Below are positions 10,037 through 21,422 of a stretch of DNA of 64,000 bases, one piece after another. Under the pieces are notes generated by a model. It had not been told where the DNA came from, did no database searches, and saw nothing but the letters and a program-made list of their open reading frames with translations. Origin of the DNA: Periconia sp. R9002 (lineage: Eukaryota > Ascomycota > Dothideomycetes > Pleosporales > Periconiaceae); assembly GCA_023627715.1 (NCBI GenBank), contig JAMAHW010000001.1, positions 1,116,001-1,180,000 on the forward strand, read 5' to 3'. Position numbers and translations under genes: made by a program. Each line of letters opens with the position of its first letter. The first letter of the stretch is position 1.

Positions 10037-11379
10037 GTATTGTAGAAATGAGGACGCTAGTGATTGGGTGTGTTGGGTTGGATTAGGCTAGGAAGAGGGA
10101 TGATCCTAATGCACATTAAGAGATTAATTGATTCATGATTTAATTATTGTATTAATGTGAAAAGCTGGATTCAAAATGTATGGAGATGGATTTGTAAGTA
10201 GCTGGAGAAAAAGAGTCGATGGCATCCAACGGCGCACGATTCAACAGACACGTTTCCTGCAGCATGCACGGGATAGGCGAGTACATGTAGATAATACATG
10301 CTGTTGATGCGCATACAGATACATATATAAGTCTTGCATTTGTGGTGCAGGAATACTACATGTATACAACACTGCATGTGTCGCAAGGCGGTGCTTGGAA
10401 CGTCAAAGGGGGTCGGGGGTTGATTGGTCACGGGAACAACGCCACACAGGGGCACAGGGGGGCACTTCAAAGTTGATTGATTGATGGAAAAGGAGTGGTC
10501 AGGTGGGCTTGCTTTTGCTTGTCAAGACTTGGCTCAGGGTCTCCCTCTCCCCTTTCTTTTCCTTTTGCATAGCGGGGCCGGCGTCCGGGGACTATCGTGG
10601 TTGCGGTGAATTAGCGGACAGGCTATGGGAACCTTAGCGCGCCCACTGCGCAGTGGACATGTAAGGTACGGATGGGATGGTTGGGCGCCGCATCTCGCCG
10701 CCTGAGGACGTGTAATGGCTGCATGTGGTGGGGGATGATTGAGTGGTGGTGGTGGAGTGGTACCTACATGAGACCCGCGGCCAGATCATGCAGGCAAGGC
10801 CATAAAGAGTGAGTGAATGGGTGCATGATGATGATTTGAAAGTCAAAGGGGATGAGTAAGGCGGCGGAATGACCGCCTAACGCGCTGCCGTTGCTTGTGC
10901 CTGCCCCGCGCCTGCCTAGTCTGCTTGGTCCCATTGGACCAGACACTTTGGTGACAAGAGACAAGACAACCAAGGCATCCCCAGAGTCAGTCAAGACAAC
11001 TACAGTAACACTCTCGAGTCGCATACCCATCCCTTCCCCTCCTCGCTTTACCACCCTCACACGTACATGCTACGCTAACAACTCCACGCTCCTCGCGAGG
11101 AGCCTCCTCCAAACATCCACGCCACTCGTCCGTCCTCTCTGGCTCGCCTTCCCACCGGCTGAAACGCGCACTGTCCGCCATACTCAACACACGTCCCGGA
11201 GCCTGGAGCATCTCTCCCCATAGTGCCGAGCACGATTCCATACCGTCCCCGTCCACACTCGACCGTCCCTACACTACCCTACGCTAGCACTCCCCCTGGA
11301 TCCTGGCCTACCCTACTGTAATTCCCGAGCCCCGGAGCATGTATACATCAAATACTGCGCCCTCGCCCACGCCCAAGCC
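10037..11379. other. Intergenic and promoter/leader of the Ser/Pro-rich gene
   Basis: No supported gene. The short frames seen lack motifs. The last 400 bases are C-rich with a strong pyrimidine and CA bias, typical of a long fungal 5' leader ending at the ATG at 11380. Confidence 0.5.
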
Positions 11380-12576
11380 ATGAGCCCTCATAGCACCACC
11401 TCTCCGGCCCTCAAGGACCCCATTGTCGACGACCTCGTTACTCGCCTCCAGGCTATGACCACTACCCCCGTCGACGGCGCCTCTTCAAAAACCAACCTGC
11501 ACCCTGTCACCAAGTTGGACAAGCAGGGTCCCGTGGAGCAGAATCCCGTGCTTGTCTCCGAGCAGCAGCTGCCACCGCCCGCCGCTGCAGACAAACCAGA
11601 GTCGACCACAAACCACAATCCCGTCATGGGCAAGACCATAACCTGCGCTTCGCCCGAAGCCCGTCGACCCACGACACCTCGCTCTCAGACCGACCCTTCA
11701 CCCTCCACCTTCGATATGCTTCCTACACATACGCCTCGGGCCCGCAACCGCTCTCCCTACTCCCGCTCTCACCTCCGTTCACACAGCGGCTCCAGCCCTC
11801 TGGCGGCACCGCCCATGACGCGAGCCCACTCCCTTCCTACTACGATCGTTGGCTCGGGTTACTTGGCCCTGTCTCCTTCGCCAATGCCTGGACGCCCTTC
11901 GTCTCCGCTCCGCTCTCCCAAGCGCACGCGAAGCCCACGCAGTCAGCCAGCCATGTACGAGGATTCTTACGCGCATTCGGGTGCCCCCAGCGTGTGCGAC
12001 ATCTCTGAAGATGCCGAGTTGAAGCTTGTTCCTCAAGCCGGACCACTCCAACCTTCACCCCTTGCTGGTTTGTACAGCAGCACCGGTTCTTTGTCCAGGC
12101 GGAGGCGACCCGCTTCACCGCTTCACCAGGTCTCATTTGGTGGATCTGCCAGCACACCGGCGGCTCGAACGCCCACTTCAGGCTCCTCGTCGCCCTTGCT
12201 CTCGTCTACAAAGTTTAATGAGCCATTCCCCAGCCTGAGCTCAAACTACCCGTCCTCTCTCGCCTCCTCGTCCTCAGTTCCGTCTACCCCGACCTCTATG
12301 CGCTCCCGAAGCCCTTCCATCTCGTCTCTCGAGACCATCCCCGACAGCCCCGATGCCGAAGAGGAGGCCATCGAGATTGACCGAATCGCCAAACTCAAAG
12401 CCGCGGCCGATAGAGAGAGCGAAGGCGCCGAGGGTGGCCGGCGGTCAAGCCTGGACGTGCCCGGCGGCAGCGGACGCGCGTTTGGCTTTGGCAAGCGCGA
12501 TGCCAGGAAGAGATGGAGTGTGTGCGGGGCCGAAAGGCGCCAGGACCTCGACCTGGAAACCATCTGGGAAGATTGA
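11380..12576 (+). CDS. Disordered Ser/Pro-rich basic protein, unknown function (398 aa)
   Basis: A single exon from the first ATG after the leader. Most of the protein is low complexity, with many Ser-Pro and Arg-Ser-Pro steps (for example SPKRTRSPRSQP), which suggests multisite phosphorylation. Two segments look structured or conserved: the N-terminal 25 residues (IVDDLVTRLQAM, a likely helix) and the C-terminal tail with RKRWSVCGAERRQDLDLETI. A mixed acidic helix (EEEAIEIDRIAKLKAAADRE) lies near 325-345. No enzyme domain, signal peptide or membrane segment is visible. The compact C-terminal block is the part most likely to mark a family. Confidence 0.7.
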   Translation: MSPHSTTSPALKDPIVDDLVTRLQAMTTTPVDGASSKTNLHPVTKLDKQGPVEQNPVLVSEQQLPPPAAADKPESTTNHNPVMGKTITCASPEARRPTTPRSQTDPSPSTFDMLPTHTPRARNRSPYSRSHLRSHSGSSPLAAPPMTRAHSLPTTIVGSGYLALSPSPMPGRPSSPLRSPKRTRSPRSQPAMYEDSYAHSGAPSVCDISEDAELKLVPQAGPLQPSPLAGLYSSTGSLSRRRRPASPLHQVSFGGSASTPAARTPTSGSSSPLLSSTKFNEPFPSLSSNYPSSLASSSSVPSTPTSMRSRSPSISSLETIPDSPDAEEEAIEIDRIAKLKAAADRESEGAEGGRRSSLDVPGGSGRAFGFGKRDARKRWSVCGAERRQDLDLETIWED

Positions 12577-14142
12577 ACCACGGGATAACACCCGTCCTGT
12601 ATTATGCATTGTTTTTTTTCCTCTACTCGGCCGTTTGGGTCTACAGCATTCTATGGCGTTTGTGCAAACCACGCGGACTGTTTGGTCCGGTGGAGGCCTT
12701 TGGGTAGGCCTTTTATCATCTCTTCGTTTCTCTGCTCTACTCACCACTTGGAACGGAATGAACAAGTGGATCAAGGATGCAAATCATGAGCTGTTTTCCT
12801 CTTTCCTTCTCTCTCTCTCTCTCACCTTGCCAATGAATGGCATTTAGTACGATTAGCATTTTGACGAACACGGCCTCACACAATAGGCAAAGATACCCAC
12901 TATCCACACACCAGAGAGAGAGCATGGGAGAGACGCGGGGGGTGTGGTGCCTCGGTAGCACCAAATCAAACATTACATTACATACATACCTACCCAACAA
13001 GGCCAACAGAACCGAACCATTATATCATGGTTTGGCTGTTTTCTCCTCCTTTTGTATGGGGAAAAAACAGATGATTGGAAATTGATTGGATGAAATAAAT
13101 ATGTAGCATTCAAGCAAAGCAAAAGGATAAATTCGTTCGTTGTGGGCAAAAAAAATGCGCAAAGTATTATTCATCATCATTCATCCAAGCCACTTTTCTT
13201 CGTGTCATCCGTGCAAGTTCCAAGATACCTAACCGCATTGCCATTGCATGAACTGCGGTGTTCGTTCGGTAACGAGTTTCCCCCCCCCCTCTACACATCT
13301 ATCCCTATTGGACGGATTCGTTTGGAAATCGGGTGGGAATGACGTACTCGGAGAGTTCTCCCCCACTACTAACTTACTATGCCCGAACGGGATATGTTAA
13401 CAGCCCTGCCTGCATCTCCACCTCTCTCCATGGGAAAGAAAAAAAAAAAAGCCATAATATATTCGTATTCGTACGTATGTATGTGAGTAAGCTACCGTAG
13501 TTACGGTATTGATTGGTTGAGTGGTTAGGTTTGTCACACAAGGTTGGGTTAGTATGGATTACTGTAGCTCGTTACGCGGGTCTTTGATTTGGAGGGGGGA
13601 AGGGCGGGGGGGATTACCATATCGAAAGGGAAAACGACACATCGGAAGAAAGAGTGTTGAGTAAGACGAACATTGAGTGTTGCGGGGGGAATTACTGCCT
13701 TGGGAAGTGTGTACATATGTACCTACGTAGGTGGATTACGTGCATTGAGGATTGTTTACACGCAGCTGAACTGAACTGAACAGAACTGTTAAACTTACTC
13801 TTCTTGGAAATTCGCGGCAAGAATTTCCTACTTACTCCACACACACCCACACCCACACGAGTAATTATATGATTTTTTTTTCTAGTTTGTACTTGCGTAC
13901 TTGTAGTTACGTATTTTAGGTACTTTGACGTGGAGAAAAAAGTGTCTGGTGGGTGTCGGGTGTGGATATATAAATCCTTCCATCTTCCCCTCCCGTTCAC
14001 CCACCCCTCCATCAACTTTTAAATGTACATCTCTTCTTTCCACGACATCTTCTCTCCCTCACACACCACCCCCTTCCCACGTACACAAAATCCCAATCCC
14101 AATCCCAATCCCAATACGTCCATCCCCTCCCCCTTTCCCAAA
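12577..14142. other. Intergenic stretch with the promoter of the oxidoreductase gene
   Basis: No gene seen. Poly-T, poly-A and CT runs occur. The clear signal is TATATAA at 13967-13973 about 170 bp before the ATG at 14143. The leader carries a short run of CCCAAT units near 14090-14115. Confidence 0.55.
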
Positions 14143-15174
14143 ATGATCAACCTCGCCACAATCGGCACATCCTGGATAACCTCCTCCTTCATCCGCTCCG
14201 CGCACTCCACGTCCTCCTACACGCTCCGCGCCGTGTACTCGCGCTCCTCCACCACAGCCTCAACCTTCGCTTCCCAACACCCCTCCCCCTCCAACACCCC
14301 CATCAAAACCTACACCTCCATCTCCTCCCTCGTCGCCGACCCCGATATCGACACAATCTACATCGCATCCCCCAACATCCTGCACTACGCCCACGCGAAA
14401 GAATGCCTGACCGCGGGGAAACACGTCATCCTTGAGAAACCCTCATGCTCGACGGTCAAGGAGCTGGATGAACTATTCGCGTTGGCGAAGGAGAAGGGCG
14501 TGTTTCTGATAGAAGCATGGCGCCACATCCAAGAACCAAACTTCCTCGCCCTCAAATCCTCCATCTCTACCCATCTGGGCGGTGTGCAAAACCTCCACGG
14601 CGCATCCCTCCACTTCGCGCAATTCTCCTCCCGCTACGACAAGCTCCTCGCCGGCGAAACCCCCAACGTGTTTAATCTGGAAATGGGCGGCGGCGCGCTG
14701 GTAGATTTGGGAATCTACACCATCGCCGCCGCCATCTCGCTCTTCGGCGCCCCCAAAACATCATCCTACTTCCCAACGCTCCTCCCCACCGGCGCAGACG
14801 GCGGCGGGCACCTCATCCTCACTTACTCCCCCACCTTCATCGTGCACCTCAGCACATCCAAAATGCATGATTCGACCGCGCCGAGCGAGATTTACTCTGC
14901 AAAAGGGACGCTCAGCGTACCTACCATCACGGATATCAAGAAAGTCGAGTTTTGGGATCCGAGAGCGAAGACGAGGGAGGTACTGGCGGGGGAGGACACG
15001 GCGGTGGAGGCTGGGGAGTTGAATTTGGCGGCTGAGGCGCGGGAGTTTGCGAGGATTATTGAGGGGAGGGATTGGGAGGCTGCGAGGGAGTTGGAGGGGC
15101 ATAGTCGGGAGGTGTTGAGGGTTGTGGAGGGGGCGAGGAGGGAGAATGGGTTGAGGTTTCCTGGGGAGGAGTAG
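14143..15174 (+). CDS. Gfo/Idh/MocA-family NAD(P)-dependent oxidoreductase
   Basis: A single exon of 343 residues. The frame is open from 14023, but the ATG at 14143 is chosen because the protein then begins directly with the Rossmann strand (MINLATIGTSWITS), as in this family, and the 40 extra codons are only Ser/Pro/Asn repeats. The family motif EKPSC is at 98-102 (E98, K99, P100), followed by an ELDELF helix and IEAWRHIQEPNF. The C-terminal half with MGGGALVDLGIYTI is the usual alpha/beta substrate domain. Members oxidise or reduce sugars, inositols or dihydrodiols; the fungal relatives nearest in feel are dihydrodiol- or xylose-dehydrogenase-like. The substrate is not known. Confidence 0.85.
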   Translation: MINLATIGTSWITSSFIRSAHSTSSYTLRAVYSRSSTTASTFASQHPSPSNTPIKTYTSISSLVADPDIDTIYIASPNILHYAHAKECLTAGKHVILEKPSCSTVKELDELFALAKEKGVFLIEAWRHIQEPNFLALKSSISTHLGGVQNLHGASLHFAQFSSRYDKLLAGETPNVFNLEMGGGALVDLGIYTIAAAISLFGAPKTSSYFPTLLPTGADGGGHLILTYSPTFIVHLSTSKMHDSTAPSEIYSAKGTLSVPTITDIKKVEFWDPRAKTREVLAGEDTAVEAGELNLAAEAREFARIIEGRDWEAARELEGHSREVLRVVEGARRENGLRFPGEE

Positions 15175-15749
15175 AGGGTAATTTGGATGGAGCTGAAGTC
15201 GGGAGGGGAGGTTCCGTGTCTGAGTATATACATATAGAGGTAGTTAAAACATAGAAGAATCGTGGAGGTATTGTGATATGTACATGCAGATGGAATGCAA
15301 TCGAATCATCAGTCTTATGTACATGCAGATACAAGATGCTATTTCATCTGCAAAATCATGCGTCAGTCAACCCTCACAGGCGGTAAAAACATAGAAAAAG
15401 CAATGCATTCCGTTTCTAGGCGCGTACAGATCGCAGGAGGAAAGTGACGCACGCAGCAAAAAGATCAAATAAGAAACCCTAGAATACACGCCATCAGATG
15501 GATCGCATTTTCCCACCCTTCGATTCCATTATCTACTGGCCACCCTCACCACCGATACATGCTTCCTCACACGCTTGCCCTCCCGCACACACACTTCCCA
15601 CACTCCCTCCAAAGTTACACAAATTTAGACATACAACACAGCGTGTGTGCACCGTGCGAGATTTCCAAGTCGTTCAAAATACGTGTCCATGTCATGTCCA
15701 TACCGATTGCAGTCATACTTGTCGATCGCTGCGGTTTCGGATACGCCGC
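15175..15749. other. Convergent intergenic stretch
   Basis: 3' regions of the oxidoreductase (plus) and V-ATPase c (minus) genes. The words ATGTACATGCAGAT are duplicated near 15278 and 15317. No gene seen. Confidence 0.5.
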
Positions 15750-16611
15750 TTAGTTGCAAGAGGGGGCGTCGCTGGTACGGGAGTTCATGAGCAGAGCAAC
15801 AATGAGACCGTAGAGACCTGAGATGCGATTAGTGACCGAATCTCGGCATTGGAAACGTAGTCTGAGCTTACCCAAGACTTCAGCGAAAATGAGAATCAGA
15901 ATCATTCCGACGAACAATCGGGGCTGTTGGGCAGTTCCTCGTACACCGGCATCTCCAACGATTCCGATGGCGAAACCAGCAGCCATACCAGCAAGACCGA
16001 CAGACAGACCAGCACCGAGTTGGATGAAGTTGGCGAAGAGCGAGGAGTCGGACTTCAAGTCGTTGGAGATGAGCACAGAGACGACGAGACCGTAGATACC
16101 AATGATACCAGCCATGACGACGGGGATAATGTCTGAGACCCATTAGCCTCTCGAACGAACATCGGTCGCTAGAAACACCTGGTGTGTATCTTCCACGCGA
16201 TGGTAGCTATGATGACAACATACTCTTGACAATCAAATCAGGTCGGAGAACACCCATGGCAGAGACACCAACACCGGCCTTAGCGGTTCCGTAGGCCGCG
16301 CCAAAACAGGTAAAAACGATGGCTGACGTGCAGCCCATCGCACCGAAGAAGGGCTATTTGAATATCAGTCGTCATTCTCGATGCCTGGGTCGGATAGAGG
16401 ACGCGGAGGCGAATGGGAACGCGAAACACTGGAAACTTACAGCATAGACGGGGCTGTAATTATCGTTAGCACAAGACTATGAAATGGAGAAAGCCAGCAA
16501 CAGCTTCCCCAGTAAGCAGATACGGCGCGAGTTGGGAGCTTGTAGCCATTTGGCAAGCTGGGGTCGGCCGCGGTTGAGCTCCGGGAGCACTCACCAAAGA
16601 TCGGAAGACAT
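15750..16611 (-). CDS. VMA3: V-type proton ATPase 16-kDa proteolipid subunit c
   Basis: Five exons: 16611-16595, 16453-16441, 16353-16224, 16132-15872 and 15817-15750. Joined they give 162 residues ([20 protein letters not shown]... ending TSDAPSCN), the usual length. Four transmembrane helices are evident, with Gly-rich repeats ([14 protein letters not shown]) and the proton-binding glutamate E138 in helix 4 ([12 protein letters not shown]). The subunit forms the membrane c-ring of the vacuolar ATPase that acidifies vacuole and Golgi. The first two coding exons are only 17 and 13 nt. All introns have GT..AG ends (GTGAGT, GTAAGT, GTATGT, GTAAGC donors). It is divergent from SNU13, 468 bp away. 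Confidence 0.95.
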
Positions 16612-17079
16612 GGTAGCGGATGTAATGGGGTTTATCGGCTGGATAGAAGCAACTTGGTGATCGGAAATGAGATGGGCGGACGTCGTAGATGCTGCGATGG
16701 CGGGTTGTGATGTCGAGGGAAGTGGTGACGACGGATGGAGGTTGCAGTTTCGCTCTCAGCAGCCATCCCCGAAATGCCTTAGCCACACACGTGATGGCAC
16801 GTCTGCCAAGGCGCATACATCCCAGCAAAAAAAGTTGCTCGTGCTCAACTTCAACTTCACACTTCCGCGATCGAATCTTTTCAACAACCCACCACATTCC
16901 CCCATCCCAAAGGCGAATTTGGCCGTGTGAGTTCCCCACCAGATGTATCTCGTAAATAATTTTTTTAAATACGCTGGCTAATACATGCGCAAAGGAACCC
17001 ACACACGGGCGAGCTGGATAGTGAACCTGAACTTTTTTCGAAATAACCACAACCCACAACCCACAACTCGCAACTCACG
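16612..17079. promoter_or_regulatory. Bidirectional promoter between V-ATPase c and SNU13
   Basis: 468 bp separate the two ATGs. The stretch carries CACACGTGATGG at about 16786-16797, an E-box-like CACGTG, and CT/CA-rich leaders on both sides. Confidence 0.5.
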
Positions 17080-17878
17080 ATGGCTGAGGAAAGTGCCGCT
17101 TGGCCTCTGGCTGATCAAGCTCTTACGACTGAGCTCCTGGATCTCGTACAGCAGGTCAGTTATAGTACCACTACATTATGGGGGTTGGCCGGGTATAGAA
17201 AAGGGCGTTGACAGCTTTCTTCATTCTGATACACTGTTAAACAGCATTTAGAAGGTATTCTAAGACGCTGTTTAACAGTGTTTTAAAGTAGGAAGTGCGG
17301 TTGACACGCTGTTTCGATCCCAGCCAAACCCCGTAACCTTTGAATGTACCTTACCCTTTAGAAGTCGTTACTCTAACAATTAAATAGGCCAGCCACTTCA
17401 AACAGATAAAGAAGGGCGCGAACGAGGCCACTAAAGCTTTGAACAGGTAAAAATCTTTTCCAACTGGGCCTAGACACCCTAGAGTATACGCAAAATTTTA
17501 CTAAAATTGAAACAGAGGCATAAGTGAGATCGTGATCCTAGCTGCTGATACGGTATGTCCCCTTACTCCCCTGAAATTTTTTTTCATCTCTGACAAGTTT
17601 AGTCTCCCCTCGCCATTCTCCTCCATCTACCCCTGCTCTGCGAGGATAAGAATTGTCAATACGGTAAGTTTCAGGAGGGGTTTTTTAAGCCCCAAGTTGC
17701 CACACATAAAGTCATTTACTAAACCTGGACAGTCTATGTACCTTCGAAGATGGCGCTTGGACGCGCCTGTGGTGTCTCCCGCCCCGTCATCGCCGCTAGC
17801 ATCACTTCAAATGAAGCGAGTGATTTGAATGGCCAGATTCGATCGCTGAGAGATAAGATCGAGCGTCTCCAGATCTAG
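17080..17878 (+). CDS. SNU13: SNU13 / NHP2L1 (15.5K) RNA-binding protein
   Basis: Five exons: 17080-17154, 17388-17446, 17516-17552, 17603-17663 and 17733-17878. Joined they give 125 residues, the usual family size. The protein starts [20 protein letters not shown] and carries the L7Ae-type kink-turn-binding core: [60 protein letters not shown] and [11 protein letters not shown]. It binds K-turns in U4 snRNA and box C/D snoRNAs, so it serves both splicing and rRNA methylation complexes in the nucleus and nucleolus. All introns are GT..AG. Intron 1 (233 bp) is the longest and holds a strong hairpin. Confidence 0.95.
17231..17281 (+). other. Strong hairpin inside SNU13 intron 1
   Basis: ACACTGTTAAACAGC (17231-17245) pairs perfectly with GCTGTTTAACAGTGT (17267-17281), 15 bp. 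Inside it TTAGAA (17248-17253) pairs with TTCTAA (17258-17263) around a GGTA loop. It is transcribed as part of the intron. Confidence 0.85.
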
Positions 17879-18282
17879 AGCGCATGCGATCGACCGAGTT
17901 CACACATCGGATTTGGATGAGGGCTTTCTAGGGAATATGGATGGAAGATGTGATACAGGTCTCGACCGATTTATGGCCTGAGCATGAAACACTATTTGGG
18001 CTTCTCACGGGGGATCTCAGATGTCTGGTGTGGTTGAAAAAAATGGGGTCAGATATTGCCAAGTGGGGTGCCTTCAAAGATTTTTTGTACCTATCATGTT
18101 TGGTTCAAAAGTGTCTTATCGACTCTTCTCCAAGCATGTCGGATTGAGTTCTCTTCAAGCTACAGAAGCAAATCTATCAATCATTCACCCCATACTCCAC
18201 TTCCCACAAAAACCACCATTCACTTATTGAACAAGAGTATGAACAACCACAACAATGGTATACCAATACTTTTCTCTATCCC
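17879..18282. other. Convergent 3' regions of SNU13 and the SurE gene
   Basis: 404 bp between two facing stop codons; no gene seen. Confidence 0.5.
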
Positions 18283-19503
18283 TCAAAGCTTAATCTCCCC
18301 CTCAAACCCCCCAACATGCATGAAATTGGCCCTCAACGGCGTCACACTCGTGAACCCCTGCGCAACCGCCCACCCATCGTTCCCCGGCTCACTCTCTTCC
18401 ACACTCTCATACACATCTTTAAACCTTGGTGCCCACTTGAAATGTTTATGCGTGTACCGTATATGCCCGCCGCTGTTCGGCGTCTGCGCGCCACTCTCCC
18501 CGCCACTACTACCATCCCCTACTCCCCCTATGTTGTTACTCCGCAATTCCTTCTTCCCGAGTTTCTCTTCTACTTTGCGACTCTGACTCTCGATGTCGGA
18601 GGCCGAATCGTCGATTTCGGGCGGCACTTCAATGGCCTGGAAACACGAGCCGGATTTCCACCTGTTCTGCAACATATCGGTCCACAAAATCTTCCTCTCC
18701 CCGACGTTTTCAACCAACGGCACATTGACGGTGTAGAGATGCGTCTTCTCATCCCACTTCTCAAACAAATGCTTAATAAGTTTCGCGGACAGCTCCGACG
18801 CGCCGGCGATGATCCCCGCGTCGTGGTTACGATCGAAGAAGGCGTACGACAGAGCTATACTCTTGACGCCGCAGACGGCGGCTTCCATGGCGCCGCCGAC
18901 GGTGCCGCTGGAGAGGCTGAACACGGCGGTGCTGTTGCGGCCGTAGTTGGGGCCCGACACGACGAGGTCGATGGGCCCGCGGGATTGGAAGTAGTGGTAG
19001 AGCCCGATCTGGACGCACGAGGCGGGCGTGCTGTCGACGAGGATCCATTCTTCGTCTGTGGAGGATGCGGGGAGGGGGGTCGGGGAGGTGGTGCCCGAGT
19101 TGGAGAGGCGGCCGTCGACGACGCGGAGGGGGGACGGGCGGTAGTAGGTTGGTTTTATGGATTTGCCGACGAGGTGGGCTTTTCCGATCCCTGAGGTGTT
19201 GGTGAGTTTTGGCTGGATGTGGGGATGACGGTGGGGTGCAGCGACGTACATGAACGTTGGGTGTGAGGAAGGACGACGGAGACGGTATGACCGTGTGATT
19301 GGAGTGTCGATACTGCATAGTGAGAGTAAGCAGTGTTCCGTATCCGAAATATTCCAGTTGGTTCAAGTATATGTACCTACCTAGAGAGTGTACGTAAGGT
19401 GAGGATTGATCCGAAGGCGGACCATCGTCGTTTGTGATCTATGGAGCGATTAGTTCGCTGCGGACGGGGGAATTGAGTGGCGATGGCGTACGAGGATATG
19501 CAT
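18283..19503 (-). CDS. SurE-family phosphatase/nucleotidase
   Basis: Four exons: 19503-19492, 19438-19381, 19312-19250 and 19190-18283, giving 346 residues. The first coding exon is only 12 nt (ATG CAT ATC CTC). The start is fixed by the family N-terminus it restores, MHIL-ITNDDGPPSD, and by the join ...PHTQRSW-IGKAHLVGKS. Metal-site residues expected in SurE are present: D8, D9, S44 and N126 in SGPNYGRN. SurE proteins are divalent-metal acid phosphatases acting on nucleoside monophosphates and related substrates. An inserted acidic, Gly/Ser-rich loop near 245-290 is unlike bacterial SurE but common in fungal members. The region downstream is convergent with SNU13. Confidence 0.9.
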
Positions 19504-20253
19504 TTTGCGGGCTTGCACGCGAAGAAGTGGATTGGTTTTTCGGCGGAGGGGTAAATTGGGAGTTGTTTGGAGAAATCGCAGCCACATTGACGTGCTTTGA
19601 CGTGGCAAGGTTTCCGAAATCGCTATCGGTAATCGGAATGGTAGGAGCTTGGGCCGTTTTAGTATGATTTCAAGGTTACCAAAATAGCTTGAGGATCAGT
19701 ACATGTAGTACATGACACATTGATCAAGCGTTCGACGTGAATAATGGCAGTGTCACAGCAAGTATACTTGTACGTAGAATTATGAAATTGAATTTGATCC
19801 TCACAGAGTATCGCTACGTAGAATTATAAACACTAAATTTATGAGATGTTGTAAGATTAAGATCAAACGCTAGAAGTATAAACATTTGAACTTTCTATCG
19901 CTACAAACCCTATAATGAGCTAAATCTACACTCCGTTGCTGGGTTTAGCAATCAAGGACATAAATAAAATGAGCCTCGGGAGACAACACGCGTCGAATCC
20001 CTCATAGTAATTTGTACACTTGCAATTGTAGTCCGTCGGTGGGGACTGCGTGCAGATCAAACTAAATGTAGCATGCTCAGCTTCTGGCCCGTTTGAGTAA
20101 GGTCATGAACGCTGCATTGGCGGCACATGGCGATGGATATTTAGCCCACTCTAGTGTGTTTGTCAGCGAGAAGATTGCGCTTGACGATGGGTGACTTGGA
20201 TGTGGCTCTTTGGTTGGTATTCAGTTTCTTCCCAAGAAGACGTTCAGAAATGT
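19504..20253. other. Intergenic stretch with truncated dispersed repeat (R5)
   Basis: A short copy of the dispersed repeat lies at 19782-19815 (GAAATTGAATTTGATCC then TCACAGAGTATCGCTA) and stops before the CCCTGGG palindrome. No gene seen. Confidence 0.6.
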
Positions 20254-21305
20254 TTATTCACCAAAGCCGAAAAAGGCATCATCGAACTGCGAATCTTCAG
20301 GGTTAGTGTAGTCCATATCGAACAAGTCGTCTAGATTATCGGTTGTCATGGCGTCGAGATTTAGATCGTCAGTTGCGGATTGCTGTGCGGGGGGCTCTTC
20401 GGCAGGCTTAGTCGTAACTAGTTGACTGGGTGCAGTACCGGAAATGTTCAAGTCGGGCATGGGGAGATCCAGATTGATGTTTGTGTTCGTATCCTGCGGT
20501 GGATCGTCGCCGCCACTCTTCGCATAGTCCTCGAGGCCTGGGAGGAGCGAGGTCCCCGTATCATCGAGTGAGAAGTTCAGCTCAGGCCCTGAGCCATCTA
20601 AGTTGAGATCCCCTTGATTGTCTCCTTCACCACCTGTGGTATCCATGGTATCGCCAAACAACGCGTCAAAATCAAACTCGTTATCTTGGGGAAGATCGGT
20701 GCTTGTGTCTTCTATTGGCGCATTCTGAGCGTCGCTAGGGGCCACTGATGCCGCAGGAGCGGGAATTGGGGACGTAGTTTCTGGTTTAGGGGCGGTACTG
20801 GAACGTTCTGGGGGCGGGTCAGGAGGAGTATCGCTTTTCACTGGGGGTTCGGTTTTGACTGGCGGAGGTGAGGCAGGCTTCGGAGGTTCCTCAATCTTGA
20901 CGGGAGCGGCAGGTTTCTGCACAGTAGACTCTGCAGCCAAGCGCGCCTTTTCAGCTTCTTTTGCAGCAGCTTCGCGCTTCCTTCGGTCAGCCCTGATCAG
21001 GGCCAGATCGCGGCGCAACACCAATTGAGCGCGCAGGACCTCGGCCTCAAGCTCATCGAGGGAATCATGAAAGCGCTCAGAAGCACCCGTCACCGTGCGC
21101 TTGAAAAGTTGGAGGGCCTGGCTAGAGTTCTGGCCTAAGTGGTGGTGTTTGAGATAGTTACCACCGGAGACGAGCTGTCGCGCGTGAGTTGGAGATCTGG
21201 GGATGGCAGGCGGCTAAAACTTACCACCAGGTTCATCATGGCCTGCAGATTGTCGAGACTTGGAGGTTCGGCGGGCATGGGCGTAGACTGTGATGGTTGG
21301 GCCAT
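20254..21305 (-). CDS. Acidic nuclear-type protein, possible Mediator subunit
   Basis: Two exons, 21305-21225 and 21129-20254, give 318 residues. The intron is GTAAGT..CAG; the acceptor at 21130-21132 is chosen because only it keeps the frame. Residues 16-85 are helical (SLDNLQAMMN..., then SSQALQLFKRTVTGASERFH, then LDELEAEVLRAQLVLRRDLA). The middle is a long Pro/Lys/Glu linker. The end is acidic with Asp/Phe/Leu clusters (DNEFDFDALFGD, NLDDLFDMDY, QFDDAFFGFG), like activation domains. A helical head with an acidic tail is reminiscent of small Mediator tail subunits (Med2/Med3/Med29 type), but I see no diagnostic motif. Gene reality is well supported; the function is a guess. Confidence 0.7.
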
Positions 21306-21422
21306 GATGAGTGGGCTCGCCTTTTCGAAGCTGCTGTGGTGGTGGTGGTGGTGTTATATCAATCCGTGAAGAGCTTCAACATATGCATTGTTGAACATTG
21401 AATGCTAGAATTGTGGTACTGA

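Noticed and set aside
17290..17330. B-box-like GTTTCGATCCC in SNU13 intron 1
   Set aside because: No cloverleaf could be drawn around it, so a tRNA is not supported.
18316..19194. Long plus-strand frame (292 codons) opposite the SurE gene
   Set aside because: Antisense shadow of a GC-biased real exon; no motif, and the opposite strand has a full enzyme signature.
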